This document shows positions 1 to 11,798 of a stretch of 26,751 bases of DNA, piece after piece. The translations under genes and the position numbers were made by a program. Position 1 is the stretch's first letter. Each line of letters starts with the position of its first letter. The DNA is taken from the NCBI GenBank assembly GCA_910579305.1, contig CAJTTA010000030.1, positions 1 to 26,751 of the forward strand. Reading direction: 5' to 3'. Below the pieces are notes generated by a model. That model was given only the letters and a program-made list of their open reading frames with translations. It was not told the origin of the DNA and ran no database searches. Source of the stretch: an uncultured Muribaculaceae bacterium (GTDB taxonomy: Bacteria > Bacteroidota > Bacteroidia > Bacteroidales > Muribaculaceae).

Positions 1-107
1 ATCAGTCGCATAGCTCGCTATGCTCCTTCCTCAACTCGCGGAATTCCCTCAAAAATCCTCTCAGCCTTAATTTGATTTAAATTCAAACACTCTCTAAGGA
101 AATAGGA
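1..107. other. 3' flank of giant gene A with short palindrome and repeat-like motif
   Basis: Non-coding sequence beyond the stop of giant gene A. It holds a 7-bp perfect inverted repeat with a 2-nt spacer (GCATAGC at 8-14, GCTATGC at 17-23). It also holds an AT-rich motif at 77-99 (TTAAATTCAAAC then CTCTCT and AAGG) that recurs at 16650-16673. No T-run follows the palindrome on the minus strand, so I do not call it a terminator. The layout (motif just after a stop codon, then a palindrome) looks like a dispersed repeat of Bacteroidales genomes, but that is from general recollection and inference. Confidence 0.4.
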
Positions 108-3100
108 TTATTTTACAACCATCTTGTAGGAAGCTCCGGGAGTGGCGATCACGTAGATGCCGGGAGCAACGTCGGCTCGGCCCTTGCCGGAGAAGACGCA
201 GCGACCGTCTACGGTGTATACCGCTCCCTCTGTGAGCAGGTGGATGAATCCGGCGCCGGCCAGAGCCACGGTGCGTCCTGATTCGATCTCTTCTACGGAA
301 GTCGCGATTTCATCGTGTGAGAATCCGTTGTCATATACATCGTAAGTCTTCACCTTTCCGGGCATGAGAGGAATGAATGAAAGAGCCGGAATCTCTTCGC
401 CTTCGGCAGTCAGTGCGGGTGCCGCTGCGAGAGCTGCGGCGCGCTGCTGCTTGGAGAGGCCTGTGGCGATCACAAATGTTCCGTCGCCCTCTACATTGGG
501 ATTAGTCGAGTCGAAGAAATAGATGTGAGAGATTGAGAGATCCAGTCTGTCGTTGATCCATTTGTCCTTATCCATGCCTGAGTACCAAGTGCTCTCGGCT
601 GACTCAGTGATGGTATAGGTGATAGCTTCGTCCTCAAGCTCCTCTATGAGCTGGTATCTCTCGAGCATCTCATCGTTGATGAAGAGCGCATAGTAAGAAT
701 GTTCAGGCTCATGCTTGATAGCAGCGTTGCCCTCGTGGAGCTTATTGGTAGATGCGGGAGTTATTGTGGGAGGAGTAGCCATTACGAAGTATTCCTTCCA
801 GGCGTTCTCCTTGCCCTCTACGGGAGCCTTGTAGCGGTAGACCTTCATGCCCTCGCAGTTGTCGGCAAACTCAGGAGCGTTCATTATAGGCTTGAGCTGC
901 ACGTCGACACCGTTACGGGGACGGTCGTACCAGCGCACGGGGCTGTTGTCGCCTGTGGGGAACGACATTGCGAGATGGCGTGCCACACCCATCCACTGCT
1001 CGCTCTCCTCATCGAAGTGGAGCCATGAGCCTGTGGGCATATCATTGAACTTGATAGTGGCTCCGCTGCCGGTCACGTCGGCCTGAGAGAGGTTGAGCTG
1101 AGAGCGGCCTATGTAGCCGGCCATCCATGCATTATCGGTGAATTTCACGTCGATCACTTTGTCATCCTCGGGAATCACATTGAGGAGTTCCTGAGTGGCG
1201 TTGGGCATGTCGACATAGAGTGTCACGCTATAGTGGCGGGGACGTACGTGGGTGTATTCCTGGTCTCCCACAGTGATCGCTCTCTCGGTATCTTCTCTCC
1301 ATTTCTCTACGGAGAAGCGGGGCTGCAGACGCGGGTTGGGCACACGCAGATATGTAGTGGTGGTGCCGCGAGAGATGGGGCCTACCACGGTCTCCGTATC
1401 CACGTCGCCATCGGCGGTGCCGGGCCAGTAGGATATGGTGAGATTGAATTCCTGTGCGCCGGCATCGGCTATATCGAAGATGCGTGCATAGTCGGCATCG
1501 GTATCGGTCACTTCATAGTTGATCTCATCCTTGGAAGCGCCATTGAGGAAGAGCTCCCAGGTCTTCACCTTGGAGTTCTTGTTCTCCACAGTGACATTGT
1601 CATCTTCCCAGGGGCGATAGGAGAATACCACCATCTTGTTGGTCCAGATGGCTTTCTCTCGGTCGCCGTAGAATTCGTTGCCGGGCACGGATGCAAGGCG
1701 GGTGAAGTCGGTCACGTTGCCGCTCTCGTCGGTGTTCACGCCATAGGCCACGGTTGCTGAGGGGTCAGAGCCGGTGACATATTTGTATCCTTCGATGCTG
1801 TTGTTCTGCACCTCCACGAGCTGGGCGGTGAAGAGATTCTCGGAAGCGACCTCGATCCAGTAGGGATTAGAAGTAACTACCGCAGGATCACCCTGAGAGA
1901 ATTTCACTGTCATCTCATAGTAGTACCAGCCGGAGGCCGAGTAAGCGCGGTCGCCCTCAAAGTAGCCGGGAGCATAGGAAGAGGGGTTCTTCTTGAATAT
2001 CGCGCGGAAAGAGTCGTTGTCGTGTACGTTGCCGGTCACATCAGCGATGGAGAGGTTGGCCACAACCTTGTTGCCTACTACGCTCTTGGCCACGATTTCC
2101 ACGCTCTGCACTGTCACTCCATCCTTGAGATCCTTGATAGAGGGGTTGAAGAGACCGAAGGTGTAGTCCTCGTTGCTGCGGGCCATGATCTGCGCGCCGC
2201 CCAGCGACTCGGTGGTGAAGATGCGGGAATGTGATTTGCCCTGTGCACGTGCCTGGGCCTCATCGGTGGCGAGGAAGAAATATATGTGTGAGAGGAATCG
2301 GGGAACTTCGGCGTCTTCAAGATATATGTTGCCACGCTCAAGGCCGAGTTCTACGGTCTGGTTCATACCTATACTGGTGGGATCCTCGCTCTGTGAGCCG
2401 TGGCCCCAGTTCCAGTTCATGTCCCACTCGGCGTAACCGCCATTATAGTGGGAGCTGCTCCATCCGCTCCATATCTTCCAGTTGCCTTTTACCCATACGT
2501 TGTCCACCTGGTAGAGCACGTATTCCTTGTCGGCTTCCAGCTCAAGCTGTCCCTGATAGGAATCAAACTCATCCATCCAAGATCTGCCGGTGGCGCGCTT
2601 GCCGGTAGTGGTGAACGTGAGGTTCTCGGAGTTGAGGCTGAAGTCGGCATTGTTCACGTCTACGGTGAACATGATGGGATTCTTCGGGGGCCACTGGGTG
2701 TTGTAGTAAGCCTGGCCATAGGTGCGGGAGAGCACGGGCTGTCCGTTTGCTCCATACTGGATCCAGGCATCTTGCCATGCATTGTCGGTAGAGGTGCTTT
2801 CGGGCTGATAAGCCAGGGAGTAGATGTCCTTCTGTTTCCATTCGTCGCCTATGAGCGAGATGAAGGGGAGCACAGTGGCATCGGTAGATTCTGTCTCAAC
2901 CCAAGTCTTTGTCTCGGCGTCGTATCGCAGGGCCACGAAGGTGAGCTTGTTGCTTGCAGCCAGAGGGTTATAGATAGCACGCCAGCGCTTGCCGGCCTGG
3001 GGAGCTGCAGCTGCGAGAGCCGACTGGTCGCCGGCGTTCCAGTCAAGCACGGGCTGGGTTGCGGCGCAGTTCACGAACTTCTGCACAGTGATGGTGTTGG

Positions 3101-5690
3101 GGCCGAAGTTGCCCCAGTTGCCGCTCACCAGGTCAGAGCTCTTATGGTCGTGGCGGTTGTAAGTGAAGTCACACACATAGCGTGTGTCGCTCTCCTTGAT
3201 GAGCTGCCATTCGGGCGACACGATAGCATTGTTGATGTTGTGGCCCGAGAGGTAGTAGAAGGGGCCGTCGCCACGCTCCATGGCCTGGCGGAACTCCTTG
3301 CGGGTAGTGATTCCGTCGGGGTAGAAAGGCATGCCGGCAGAGATGCGGATGGCCGAGAGAGAGAGGGGCTTTCCAAGATTGTCGAGCATGAGCGTGAAGA
3401 GCACTGTGGGCTGGTCGGTAGCTTCACTACGCAGTCTGATAGAGCCTTCGGCGGTGCCTTTCTGCACATTGGTGCCGGTCACCTGATGAGTGTCTGTTCC
3501 CTGCTTGAGATAGAAATCCTTGCTGAGATCGAAGCGCTCTGCAGAGCAGATGAGGCGGTTGCCTGTGCCGGTGAAGTATACCTTATGGCCGTTATAGTCG
3601 ATGTAGAAGTCAGACTGCAGAGTGTTGACAGCGGCGGAGATGCCTACGGGCTTGCCGTTGTCATCTACCTTGAGCACAAAGGTCACGGGATAGAGACCGG
3701 GGGTGATGCCGAGATTCTCGGTGTCGATCATGAGAGCGCCGTTTTCAGTCTTCACGAGAGAGCCGGAGAGCTGTTCTCCATCGGCGGGGAAGAGAGCGCC
3801 GTCGGCTATACGCTTAATCTGGAAGGAGCTGCCTACGGGGAAGCGCTCATCGGAGAAGCGGAGGGTGAAGGTGTTGGCATCGGCAGCCTTGGTCATCGCA
3901 ACTTCTTTGCCGTTGACGACTATGGCGTACAGGGCATCCTCGACGATGAGTTCGGCTGAGAGACTGTGATAGTTGCCGGCCGGAGTGGTGAGCAGAGTGA
4001 AGCGGATATTGCTGTTGCCGTTCATGGCAGCCTTGAAGGCCTCTGTTAACTTATAGGCGGCATCGTCGTTTGTCTCGCACTCTATGTTGGTGAGGTCGGT
4101 GGAAGGGTTCTGATAGTTGTTATCGTAGTACAGCTTGAATATGTGGGAGGCGTTGAAGTCAGAGAATTCATAAGTGTACTTGAGATACAAATCCTTGCCG
4201 TCCAGCTCATAGCCTACGTAAGAGAAGTTGTAGTTGGCATCATTGCCGGCCCAAGAGTTGAATGCGCCGGTGAGATAGAACTTGGAGGCAGTGGGCTCCT
4301 TGAAGTTGGAGATCTCGGCATTGATGGCAGTGGGATAGCCTGAGGCATTGACAGCGAGGGAGAATGCGATGTCGGCTGTGCCCACCTTGCTGTAGTCGAG
4401 CTTGCAGTAGCCATTTCCGCTCTCTTTGACGTTGGTGCCTGTGAGCACGAATGTAGTGTTGTCATTCACGTTGCCATGGAATGAAGGCTCTACGCTTACG
4501 AGGAATGGAGCGGTAGTGTCGAATCCGTTTATGGAGAGCTGCTTCTCGGAGTCGAAGAGAGTCTTGTGGCCGAGATAGTTAATGTAATAGGAGAAGGGAG
4601 TCACAGTGCCTATGGAGGCGGAGAGTGACTGGGGAACGCCGGAATCGTTTGCGGTCAAGGAGAAAGTGACGTTGGCACGTCCGAGAGTGGCGTCGGCAAG
4701 CTTCATGGAAGAGCCTGCGGAGATCACGCCTTCGCCGGAGAGTACATATTCGGTCTCATTTTCGCCGAGTATGTGTATGATATTGAAGGAGTCAAGGAGG
4801 TTGAGGGCATTTACGGTGAGCTGAGTGCCGTTGAAGTTGTGATATTCGGTCTTGTCGACACCGTTTATGTCTTTGTAGCGTATCACAAGACGGTAGATGT
4901 CTTTCACGCTATCTTCCGTGTAGCTCCAGTTGTATTTGCCTTCGTTGGTATTGTTGAAGTCGGTTGTTACACCTGAAAGCTTCACAGTGTTGCCATTTTC
5001 AGAGGGAGTCACGCCTATGAGTTTACTCCACTGACTGGAGCCGTTGCTGTCGTAGCGGTTGATCGTGAGGGATGTGAACTCACCTTCGGGCACAGTGCAC
5101 ACATAGAGCTGATCCTTGCCTTCCACGAGAGTGAAATTCACCTCAGAAGAGGCAGTCCCGTCTGCAGAATAGAATGTGCCCTTGAAGGAGGGGCCGCCGT
5201 TTCTCCAGTCGGTGTTGTTGAGATCAAGATAGATGTTTGTGCCGCTTTTGAAATAGGAGAGCTGTTGCTGCACTTCGGTGAATGTAATGGCGTTGGGGTT
5301 GCCATACCGTGCTTCCACTTTGACAGTCACTGTGTAGGCCTTTCCGGCCTTGAGGGTGAGCTGCTGGCTGTCTTTTCCCAGTAAATTGCCGGAATAGTTG
5401 CCGTCGATAGTTGTGGCTGTCGCCGGGCCGTACCATTCTTCATCGGCATTCGGGGTGTTTGTGGCTATTACCTTGAAAGTCCAGTCGCTTTCCACGGAAA
5501 AGTTTTCAAGAGTGTAGCCGGAGCCGTCCCATTTCAGCTCATGGCGGGTGTTGTCGTTGTAGTTGGCACCGTCACTTCGGAGGTAGTAGTAAGTCCAGGC
5601 CGAGGCTGTTTGCGACAATGCAAGCAAGGCCGCGAGCAGGAGCATAGACCGCAGGGTCAAAGCTCCGATACGTTCTCGTAGTTTTGTCAT
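108..5690 (-). CDS. Giant secreted multidomain protein A with T9SS type A sorting domain
   Basis: An 1860-aa exported protein of unknown function. I start it at the ATG at 5690; an in-frame TTG two codons earlier is less likely because the ATG sits at the same place in the paralogue. Residues 1-31 form a signal peptide (LLLAALLALSQTASA, then WT). Residues about 35-265 hold two beta-rich modules with many aromatic and Asn residues. Residues about 265-783 hold five roughly 90-110-aa repeats, most ending in a pattern like FSLxxNxSGxPxSLSA; the third (471-582) opens FYLTGAFNSWA, reminiscent of SusE/SusF or CBM-like folds. From residue 786 to the end the protein matches paralogue B (18988-23556): FYYLSGH..NN.I.SPEWQ, NTQWPP, KIWSGWS and NWNWG are shared. 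The last 70 or so residues (TVDGRCVFSGKG..., PGIYVIATP, ending MVVK) fit a T9SS type A sorting domain, so export across the outer membrane and surface attachment or release are expected. Glycan binding is only an inference; no catalytic motif was recognised. Confidence 0.85.
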   Translation of the reverse strand: MTKLRERIGALTLRSMLLLAALLALSQTASAWTYYYLRSDGANYNDNTRHELKWDGSGYTLENFSVESDWTFKVIATNTPNADEEWYGPATATTIDGNYSGNLLGKDSQQLTLKAGKAYTVTVKVEARYGNPNAITFTEVQQQLSYFKSGTNIYLDLNNTDWRNGGPSFKGTFYSADGTASSEVNFTLVEGKDQLYVCTVPEGEFTSLTINRYDSNGSSQWSKLIGVTPSENGNTVKLSGVTTDFNNTNEGKYNWSYTEDSVKDIYRLVIRYKDINGVDKTEYHNFNGTQLTVNALNLLDSFNIIHILGENETEYVLSGEGVISAGSSMKLADATLGRANVTFSLTANDSGVPQSLSASIGTVTPFSYYINYLGHKTLFDSEKQLSINGFDTTAPFLVSVEPSFHGNVNDNTTFVLTGTNVKESGNGYCKLDYSKVGTADIAFSLAVNASGYPTAINAEISNFKEPTASKFYLTGAFNSWAGNDANYNFSYVGYELDGKDLYLKYTYEFSDFNASHIFKLYYDNNYQNPSTDLTNIECETNDDAAYKLTEAFKAAMNGNSNIRFTLLTTPAGNYHSLSAELIVEDALYAIVVNGKEVAMTKAADANTFTLRFSDERFPVGSSFQIKRIADGALFPADGEQLSGSLVKTENGALMIDTENLGITPGLYPVTFVLKVDDNGKPVGISAAVNTLQSDFYIDYNGHKVYFTGTGNRLICSAERFDLSKDFYLKQGTDTHQVTGTNVQKGTAEGSIRLRSEATDQPTVLFTLMLDNLGKPLSLSAIRISAGMPFYPDGITTRKEFRQAMERGDGPFYYLSGHNINNAIVSPEWQLIKESDTRYVCDFTYNRHDHKSSDLVSGNWGNFGPNTITVQKFVNCAATQPVLDWNAGDQSALAAAAPQAGKRWRAIYNPLAASNKLTFVALRYDAETKTWVETESTDATVLPFISLIGDEWKQKDIYSLAYQPESTSTDNAWQDAWIQYGANGQPVLSRTYGQAYYNTQWPPKNPIMFTVDVNNADFSLNSENLTFTTTGKRATGRSWMDEFDSYQGQLELEADKEYVLYQVDNVWVKGNWKIWSGWSSSHYNGGYAEWDMNWNWGHGSQSEDPTSIGMNQTVELGLERGNIYLEDAEVPRFLSHIYFFLATDEAQARAQGKSHSRIFTTESLGGAQIMARSNEDYTFGLFNPSIKDLKDGVTVQSVEIVAKSVVGNKVVANLSIADVTGNVHDNDSFRAIFKKNPSSYAPGYFEGDRAYSASGWYYYEMTVKFSQGDPAVVTSNPYWIEVASENLFTAQLVEVQNNSIEGYKYVTGSDPSATVAYGVNTDESGNVTDFTRLASVPGNEFYGDREKAIWTNKMVVFSYRPWEDDNVTVENKNSKVKTWELFLNGASKDEINYEVTDTDADYARIFDIADAGAQEFNLTISYWPGTADGDVDTETVVGPISRGTTTTYLRVPNPRLQPRFSVEKWREDTERAITVGDQEYTHVRPRHYSVTLYVDMPNATQELLNVIPEDDKVIDVKFTDNAWMAGYIGRSQLNLSQADVTGSGATIKFNDMPTGSWLHFDEESEQWMGVARHLAMSFPTGDNSPVRWYDRPRNGVDVQLKPIMNAPEFADNCEGMKVYRYKAPVEGKENAWKEYFVMATPPTITPASTNKLHEGNAAIKHEPEHSYYALFINDEMLERYQLIEELEDEAITYTITESAESTWYSGMDKDKWINDRLDLSISHIYFFDSTNPNVEGDGTFVIATGLSKQQRAAALAAAPALTAEGEEIPALSFIPLMPGKVKTYDVYDNGFSHDEIATSVEEIESGRTVALAGAGFIHLLTEGAVYTVDGRCVFSGKGRADVAPGIYVIATPGASYKMVVK

Positions 5691-6038
5691 TTGCAAGAAT
5701 TTTTAGTTGGTTAATCGTTATAGAATGTTAAATGAATATAAAAGGGAGTGTAGCCGAAATATTCCAAGAGTGATCAGGCTCTTGGAATCGAGAATCATAT
5801 ATAGAAGCCAATGCCCGTACTCGTGTAAAGAGACGGGTTTTCATAGCGTAAAAATGTGTCAGTGGGTATCTAAGTCAGGTACTTTAAAGCCAGGGGATGT
5901 AGTAGCGATCAGCGGAAGTATCGGAGCATAGTGATAAAGTAATACGAGATTAGTAGCCACGGGCAGAAAACCCTTTACAGAAAGCTGCGGGATCACCCCG
6001 GCCTCTGCCGGTGGAACCCTGCCTCCGAAAAAGTATTA
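5691..6038 (-). promoter_or_regulatory. Long structured 5' leader of giant gene A
   Basis: About 340 nt lie between the predicted -7 box and the ATG, unusually long for this window. The leader holds a perfect 10-bp inverted repeat with an 8-nt loop (ATTCCAAGAG at 5761-5770, CTCTTGGAAT at 5779-5788). A small GC hairpin lies at 5998-6011. The element TTAGTAGCCACGGGCAG at 5950-5966 recurs with one mismatch in the leader of paralogue B. In the transcript, CTGCCCGTGG from this element could pair with an upstream CCACCGGCAG with one C-C mismatch. The sequence just before the ATG (AACTAAAAATTCTTGCAA) is also nearly identical in the paralogue. I do not recognise a known riboswitch family. Confidence 0.45.
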
Positions 6039-6112
6039 CAAAGTTATAATAAATCGAAAAAACACCCACCCCCCCAATTGTTAAAATAGGTTAAATGTGT
6101 TGTAAAGCATAT
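6039..6112 (-). promoter_or_regulatory. Promoter region of giant gene A with G7 tract and upstream palindrome-like site
   Basis: On the minus strand a perfect Bacteroidetes -7 box, TAACTTTG, lies at 6046-6039. No TTG is seen at the expected -33 spacing; instead a run of seven G (C on plus, 6069-6075) starts 22 nt upstream of the box. Nineteen nt beyond the tract is the site ATGTGTT-gtaa-AGCATAT (6095-6112, plus-strand reading), the counterpart of a perfect palindrome at paralogue B. The matching geometry at both genes argues that this is a real control region. Confidence 0.55.
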
Positions 6113-6305
6113 TTTTGTTCGCCGAGGGCGCATAATCATTCTATAATAATGGCATTGGGAATCTCGCCATAATCAATATGCTTGTAAATTATCAAACCCT
6201 CTTTCTGCCGTTTTTACATGGATATATCGCTTTTTTACGCGGGAGAGGGGTGGCCAATAGGATGCGCGCTATAGTAGCAGAGTCAGATGATAGAGCAGGG
6301 CGGTT

Positions 6306-6335
6306 TTGACGTTTCGGGATTTTTTTTTACCTTTG
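6306..6335 (+). promoter_or_regulatory. secA promoter (Bacteroidetes -33/-7 type)
   Basis: TTG at 6306-6308, then 19 nt, then TACCTTTG at 6328-6335 matches the Bacteroidetes primary sigma factor consensus (TTG, 19-21 nt, TAnnTTTG). Transcription would start near 6341, giving a leader of about 75 nt before the secA ATG. The promoter is divergent to that of giant gene A, with about 190 nt between the upstream palindrome-like site and this -33 element. Confidence 0.75.
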
Positions 6336-6416
6336 CGGGATATTATGGAGTGATGTGTGCTTATGGCATGTGCCTGAGTCGCAAATCTCTGCTTTTCTTA
6401 CTCTTATATATAGTAT

Positions 6417-9917
<3,501 letters not shown>

Positions 9918-9950
9918 TGATCGCTCCGGCACAAGGATGCCACTAATGAT

Positions 9951-9972
9951 GAGGCCCGCCTGTGCGGGCCTC
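9951..9972 (+). terminator. Hairpin between secA and the glycosyltransferase gene (weak terminator or processing site)
   Basis: A perfect 9-bp GC-rich stem (GAGGCCCGC at 9951-9959, GCGGGCCTC at 9964-9972) with loop CTGT lies 33 nt after the secA stop. No T-run follows; the next bases are AATACATAAAT. It is therefore either a weak or factor-assisted terminator, or a stabilising/processing hairpin within an operon. Confidence 0.5.
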
Positions 9973-9989
9973 AATACATAAATATATAT

Positions 9990-10997
9990 ATGAAGAAAGC
10001 TGCCGTAATCATACTTAACTGGAACGGGGCGAAACTGCTTCGGGAGTTTCTTCCTGCAGCTGCTGCCTGCACCATAAGCGGACGCGCCGATCTTATCGTG
10101 GCCGACAATGGCAGCACGGATGATTCCGTGGCCTGGGTGAGGGAGCACCATCCCGAGGTAAAGGTGCTTGAACTCGGCGAGAACTACGGTTTTGCAGCCG
10201 GATACAACCGTGCGCTGGCTCTCACCGGATATGAATATTCCCTGCTGCTCAACTCCGATGTGGAGGTGACGCCCGGCTGGCTCGATCCGTTGCTCGACTT
10301 CATGGAGGCCAATCCCGATGTGGGAGCCGTGATGCCTAAGATACGCAGCTGGAGGCGCAAGGAGTATTTCGAATACGCAGGCGCGGCCGGCGGATATCTC
10401 GACCGCCTTGGCTATCCCTACTGCAGGGGGCGGCTGTTCGATTGTCTTGAGAAGGATGAGGGCCAGTATGACGCCCGTCCGGTGGAAGTGGCCTGGGCCT
10501 CGGGCGCGGCCCTGCTGGTGCGCACCCGTCTTTATGAGCAGGCGGGAGGGCTCGACGAGCGTTTCTTCGCTCATATGGAGGAGATCGATCTATGCCTGCG
10601 TGTGTGCAGAGCGGGATATAAGGTTATGTGTGTGCCCTCATCGGTGGTATATCATGTGGGTGGGGCTTCTCTGGCACAGGGCAATCCCAAGAAAACTTAC
10701 CTTAATTTTCGCAATAATCTTCTCCTTCTTCACAAGAATCTGCCGCGTGGCAAGGGGCGTCGCAAGTTGCTGGAGCGCCGATTGTGGGACACGCTGGCAT
10801 GGGCCATGTATCTGCTCAAGGGAGACAGGGCCAATGCCGCCGCGATTATCAAGGCTCACCGTGATTTTGCCCGCATGCGCAGAGAGTATACGGATTTTCC
10901 GGACAAGGACATTCTCGCTTCGCTACCCGGAGCGAAGGTAAACACTGTGGTGAGGCATTTTCTGCTACGCCGCTCTAAAATAGATGAAATACAATGA
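9990..10997 (+). CDS. Family 2 glycosyltransferase (rhamnosyltransferase-like)
   Basis: A 335-aa GT-A fold glycosyltransferase of the GT2 family, probably cytoplasmic or membrane-associated, transferring a sugar from a nucleotide-sugar donor to a glycan or lipid acceptor. The N-terminus VIILNWNG and VADNGSTDDS bind the nucleotide. The DxD-like metal site is NSDVEV (Asp90, Glu92), and the acceptor-side motif HMEEIDLCLR (Glu197, Glu198, Asp200) follows VEVAWASGAALLVR. The C-terminal 90 residues include a hydrophobic helical stretch (DTLAWAMYLLKG), typical of Bacteroidetes WbbL-like enzymes. Its stop overlaps the surE start by four bases (ATGA), so the two are translationally coupled. The acceptor and donor cannot be told from sequence. 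Confidence 0.9.
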   Translation: MKKAAVIILNWNGAKLLREFLPAAAACTISGRADLIVADNGSTDDSVAWVREHHPEVKVLELGENYGFAAGYNRALALTGYEYSLLLNSDVEVTPGWLDPLLDFMEANPDVGAVMPKIRSWRRKEYFEYAGAAGGYLDRLGYPYCRGRLFDCLEKDEGQYDARPVEVAWASGAALLVRTRLYEQAGGLDERFFAHMEEIDLCLRVCRAGYKVMCVPSSVVYHVGGASLAQGNPKKTYLNFRNNLLLLHKNLPRGKGRRKLLERRLWDTLAWAMYLLKGDRANAAAIIKAHRDFARMRREYTDFPDKDILASLPGAKVNTVVRHFLLRRSKIDEIQ

Positions 10998-11794
10998 AAA
11001 AACCATTGATACTAATAGCCAATGATGACGGTATCACGGCTCCCGGCGTGCATCGCCTCATAGACTTCATTCATGACCTGGGGGAGATAGTGTGTCTCTG
11101 CCCCGATTCCCCTCGCTCGGGAGGAAGCATGGCCCTTACTGTGAATGGCGCTCTGCGGGTGAAGGATTGCGGCGAATATATGGGCGCGCGCATGTATTCC
11201 ACCAATGGCACCCCCACCGATTGCGTGAAGCTTGCCTGGCACACTGTGCTGCTCGATCGCAAGCCAGATCTGGTGGTGACGGGCATCAACCATGGCTCCA
11301 ATGCCGCGATCAATGTGCTGTATAGCGGCACCATGGGCGCCGCTCAAGAGGGATGTGCCTTCGGGGTGCCCTCTGTGGGCTTCTCTCTCACTGACCACTC
11401 CATGCGTGCCGACTTCTCCGCCTGCCGCCCCTTTGTGAGGGCGATAGTGAGCGGAATGCTTTCGCATGGCATGCCTGAGGGCATATGCCTGAATGTGAAT
11501 ATTCCCGACAGTGTGCAGCCGCCGGTGTGCATGCGGCTTGTGCGCGCATGCCGCGGCAACTGGAGTGATGAATACAAGCAATATACAGATCCTGCCGGAC
11601 ATGCGTTCTATATGCTTGCGGGAGCACTGATCAATGCGGAGCCTGATTCCACTGACACGGATCTGCACGTGCTCTCGCAGGGTGAGGTGAGCGTAGTGCC
11701 TGTGAGGCTCGACCGTACGGCCGATGACGCCACGGCTCCCCGTGAGTTGCAATGGCTCGCGGAGCTTTGCAAGGAAACCTTCAGCCACGAGTGA
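10994..11794 (+). CDS. surE: 5'-nucleotidase / nucleoside monophosphate phosphatase SurE
   Basis: SurE (266 aa) removes phosphate from nucleoside 5'- and 3'-monophosphates in a metal-dependent reaction and is linked to stationary-phase survival in other bacteria. The metal ligands are visible: Asp11 and Asp12 in ANDDGITAPG, Ser42 in SPRSGGSMALT and Asn99 in TGINHGSN. GTPTDCVKLA and the LYSGTMGAAQEG..G.PSVGFS block are also diagnostic. The ATG overlaps the upstream stop, and the stop lies 4 nt before the next gene. Confidence 0.96.
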   Translation: MKKPLILIANDDGITAPGVHRLIDFIHDLGEIVCLCPDSPRSGGSMALTVNGALRVKDCGEYMGARMYSTNGTPTDCVKLAWHTVLLDRKPDLVVTGINHGSNAAINVLYSGTMGAAQEGCAFGVPSVGFSLTDHSMRADFSACRPFVRAIVSGMLSHGMPEGICLNVNIPDSVQPPVCMRLVRACRGNWSDEYKQYTDPAGHAFYMLAGALINAEPDSTDTDLHVLSQGEVSVVPVRLDRTADDATAPRELQWLAELCKETFSHE

Positions 11795-11798
11795 GGCC

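Noticed and set aside
2400..3959. 519-codon plus-strand open frame opposite giant gene A
   Set aside because: It lies entirely antisense to a well-supported exported protein, has low-complexity Gly/Val/His-rich composition and no recognisable domain; it is a codon-bias shadow.
5707..5931. 74-codon plus-strand frame in the leader of giant gene A
   Set aside because: It lies antisense in the leader, contains the 10-bp inverted repeat and has no counterpart in the leader of gene B.
5956..6033. Possible cobalamin riboswitch in the leader of giant gene A
   Set aside because: Fragments such as CCCGCAGC and CTGTAA recall the class, but the conserved core order is absent and the leader of gene B lacks these fragments.
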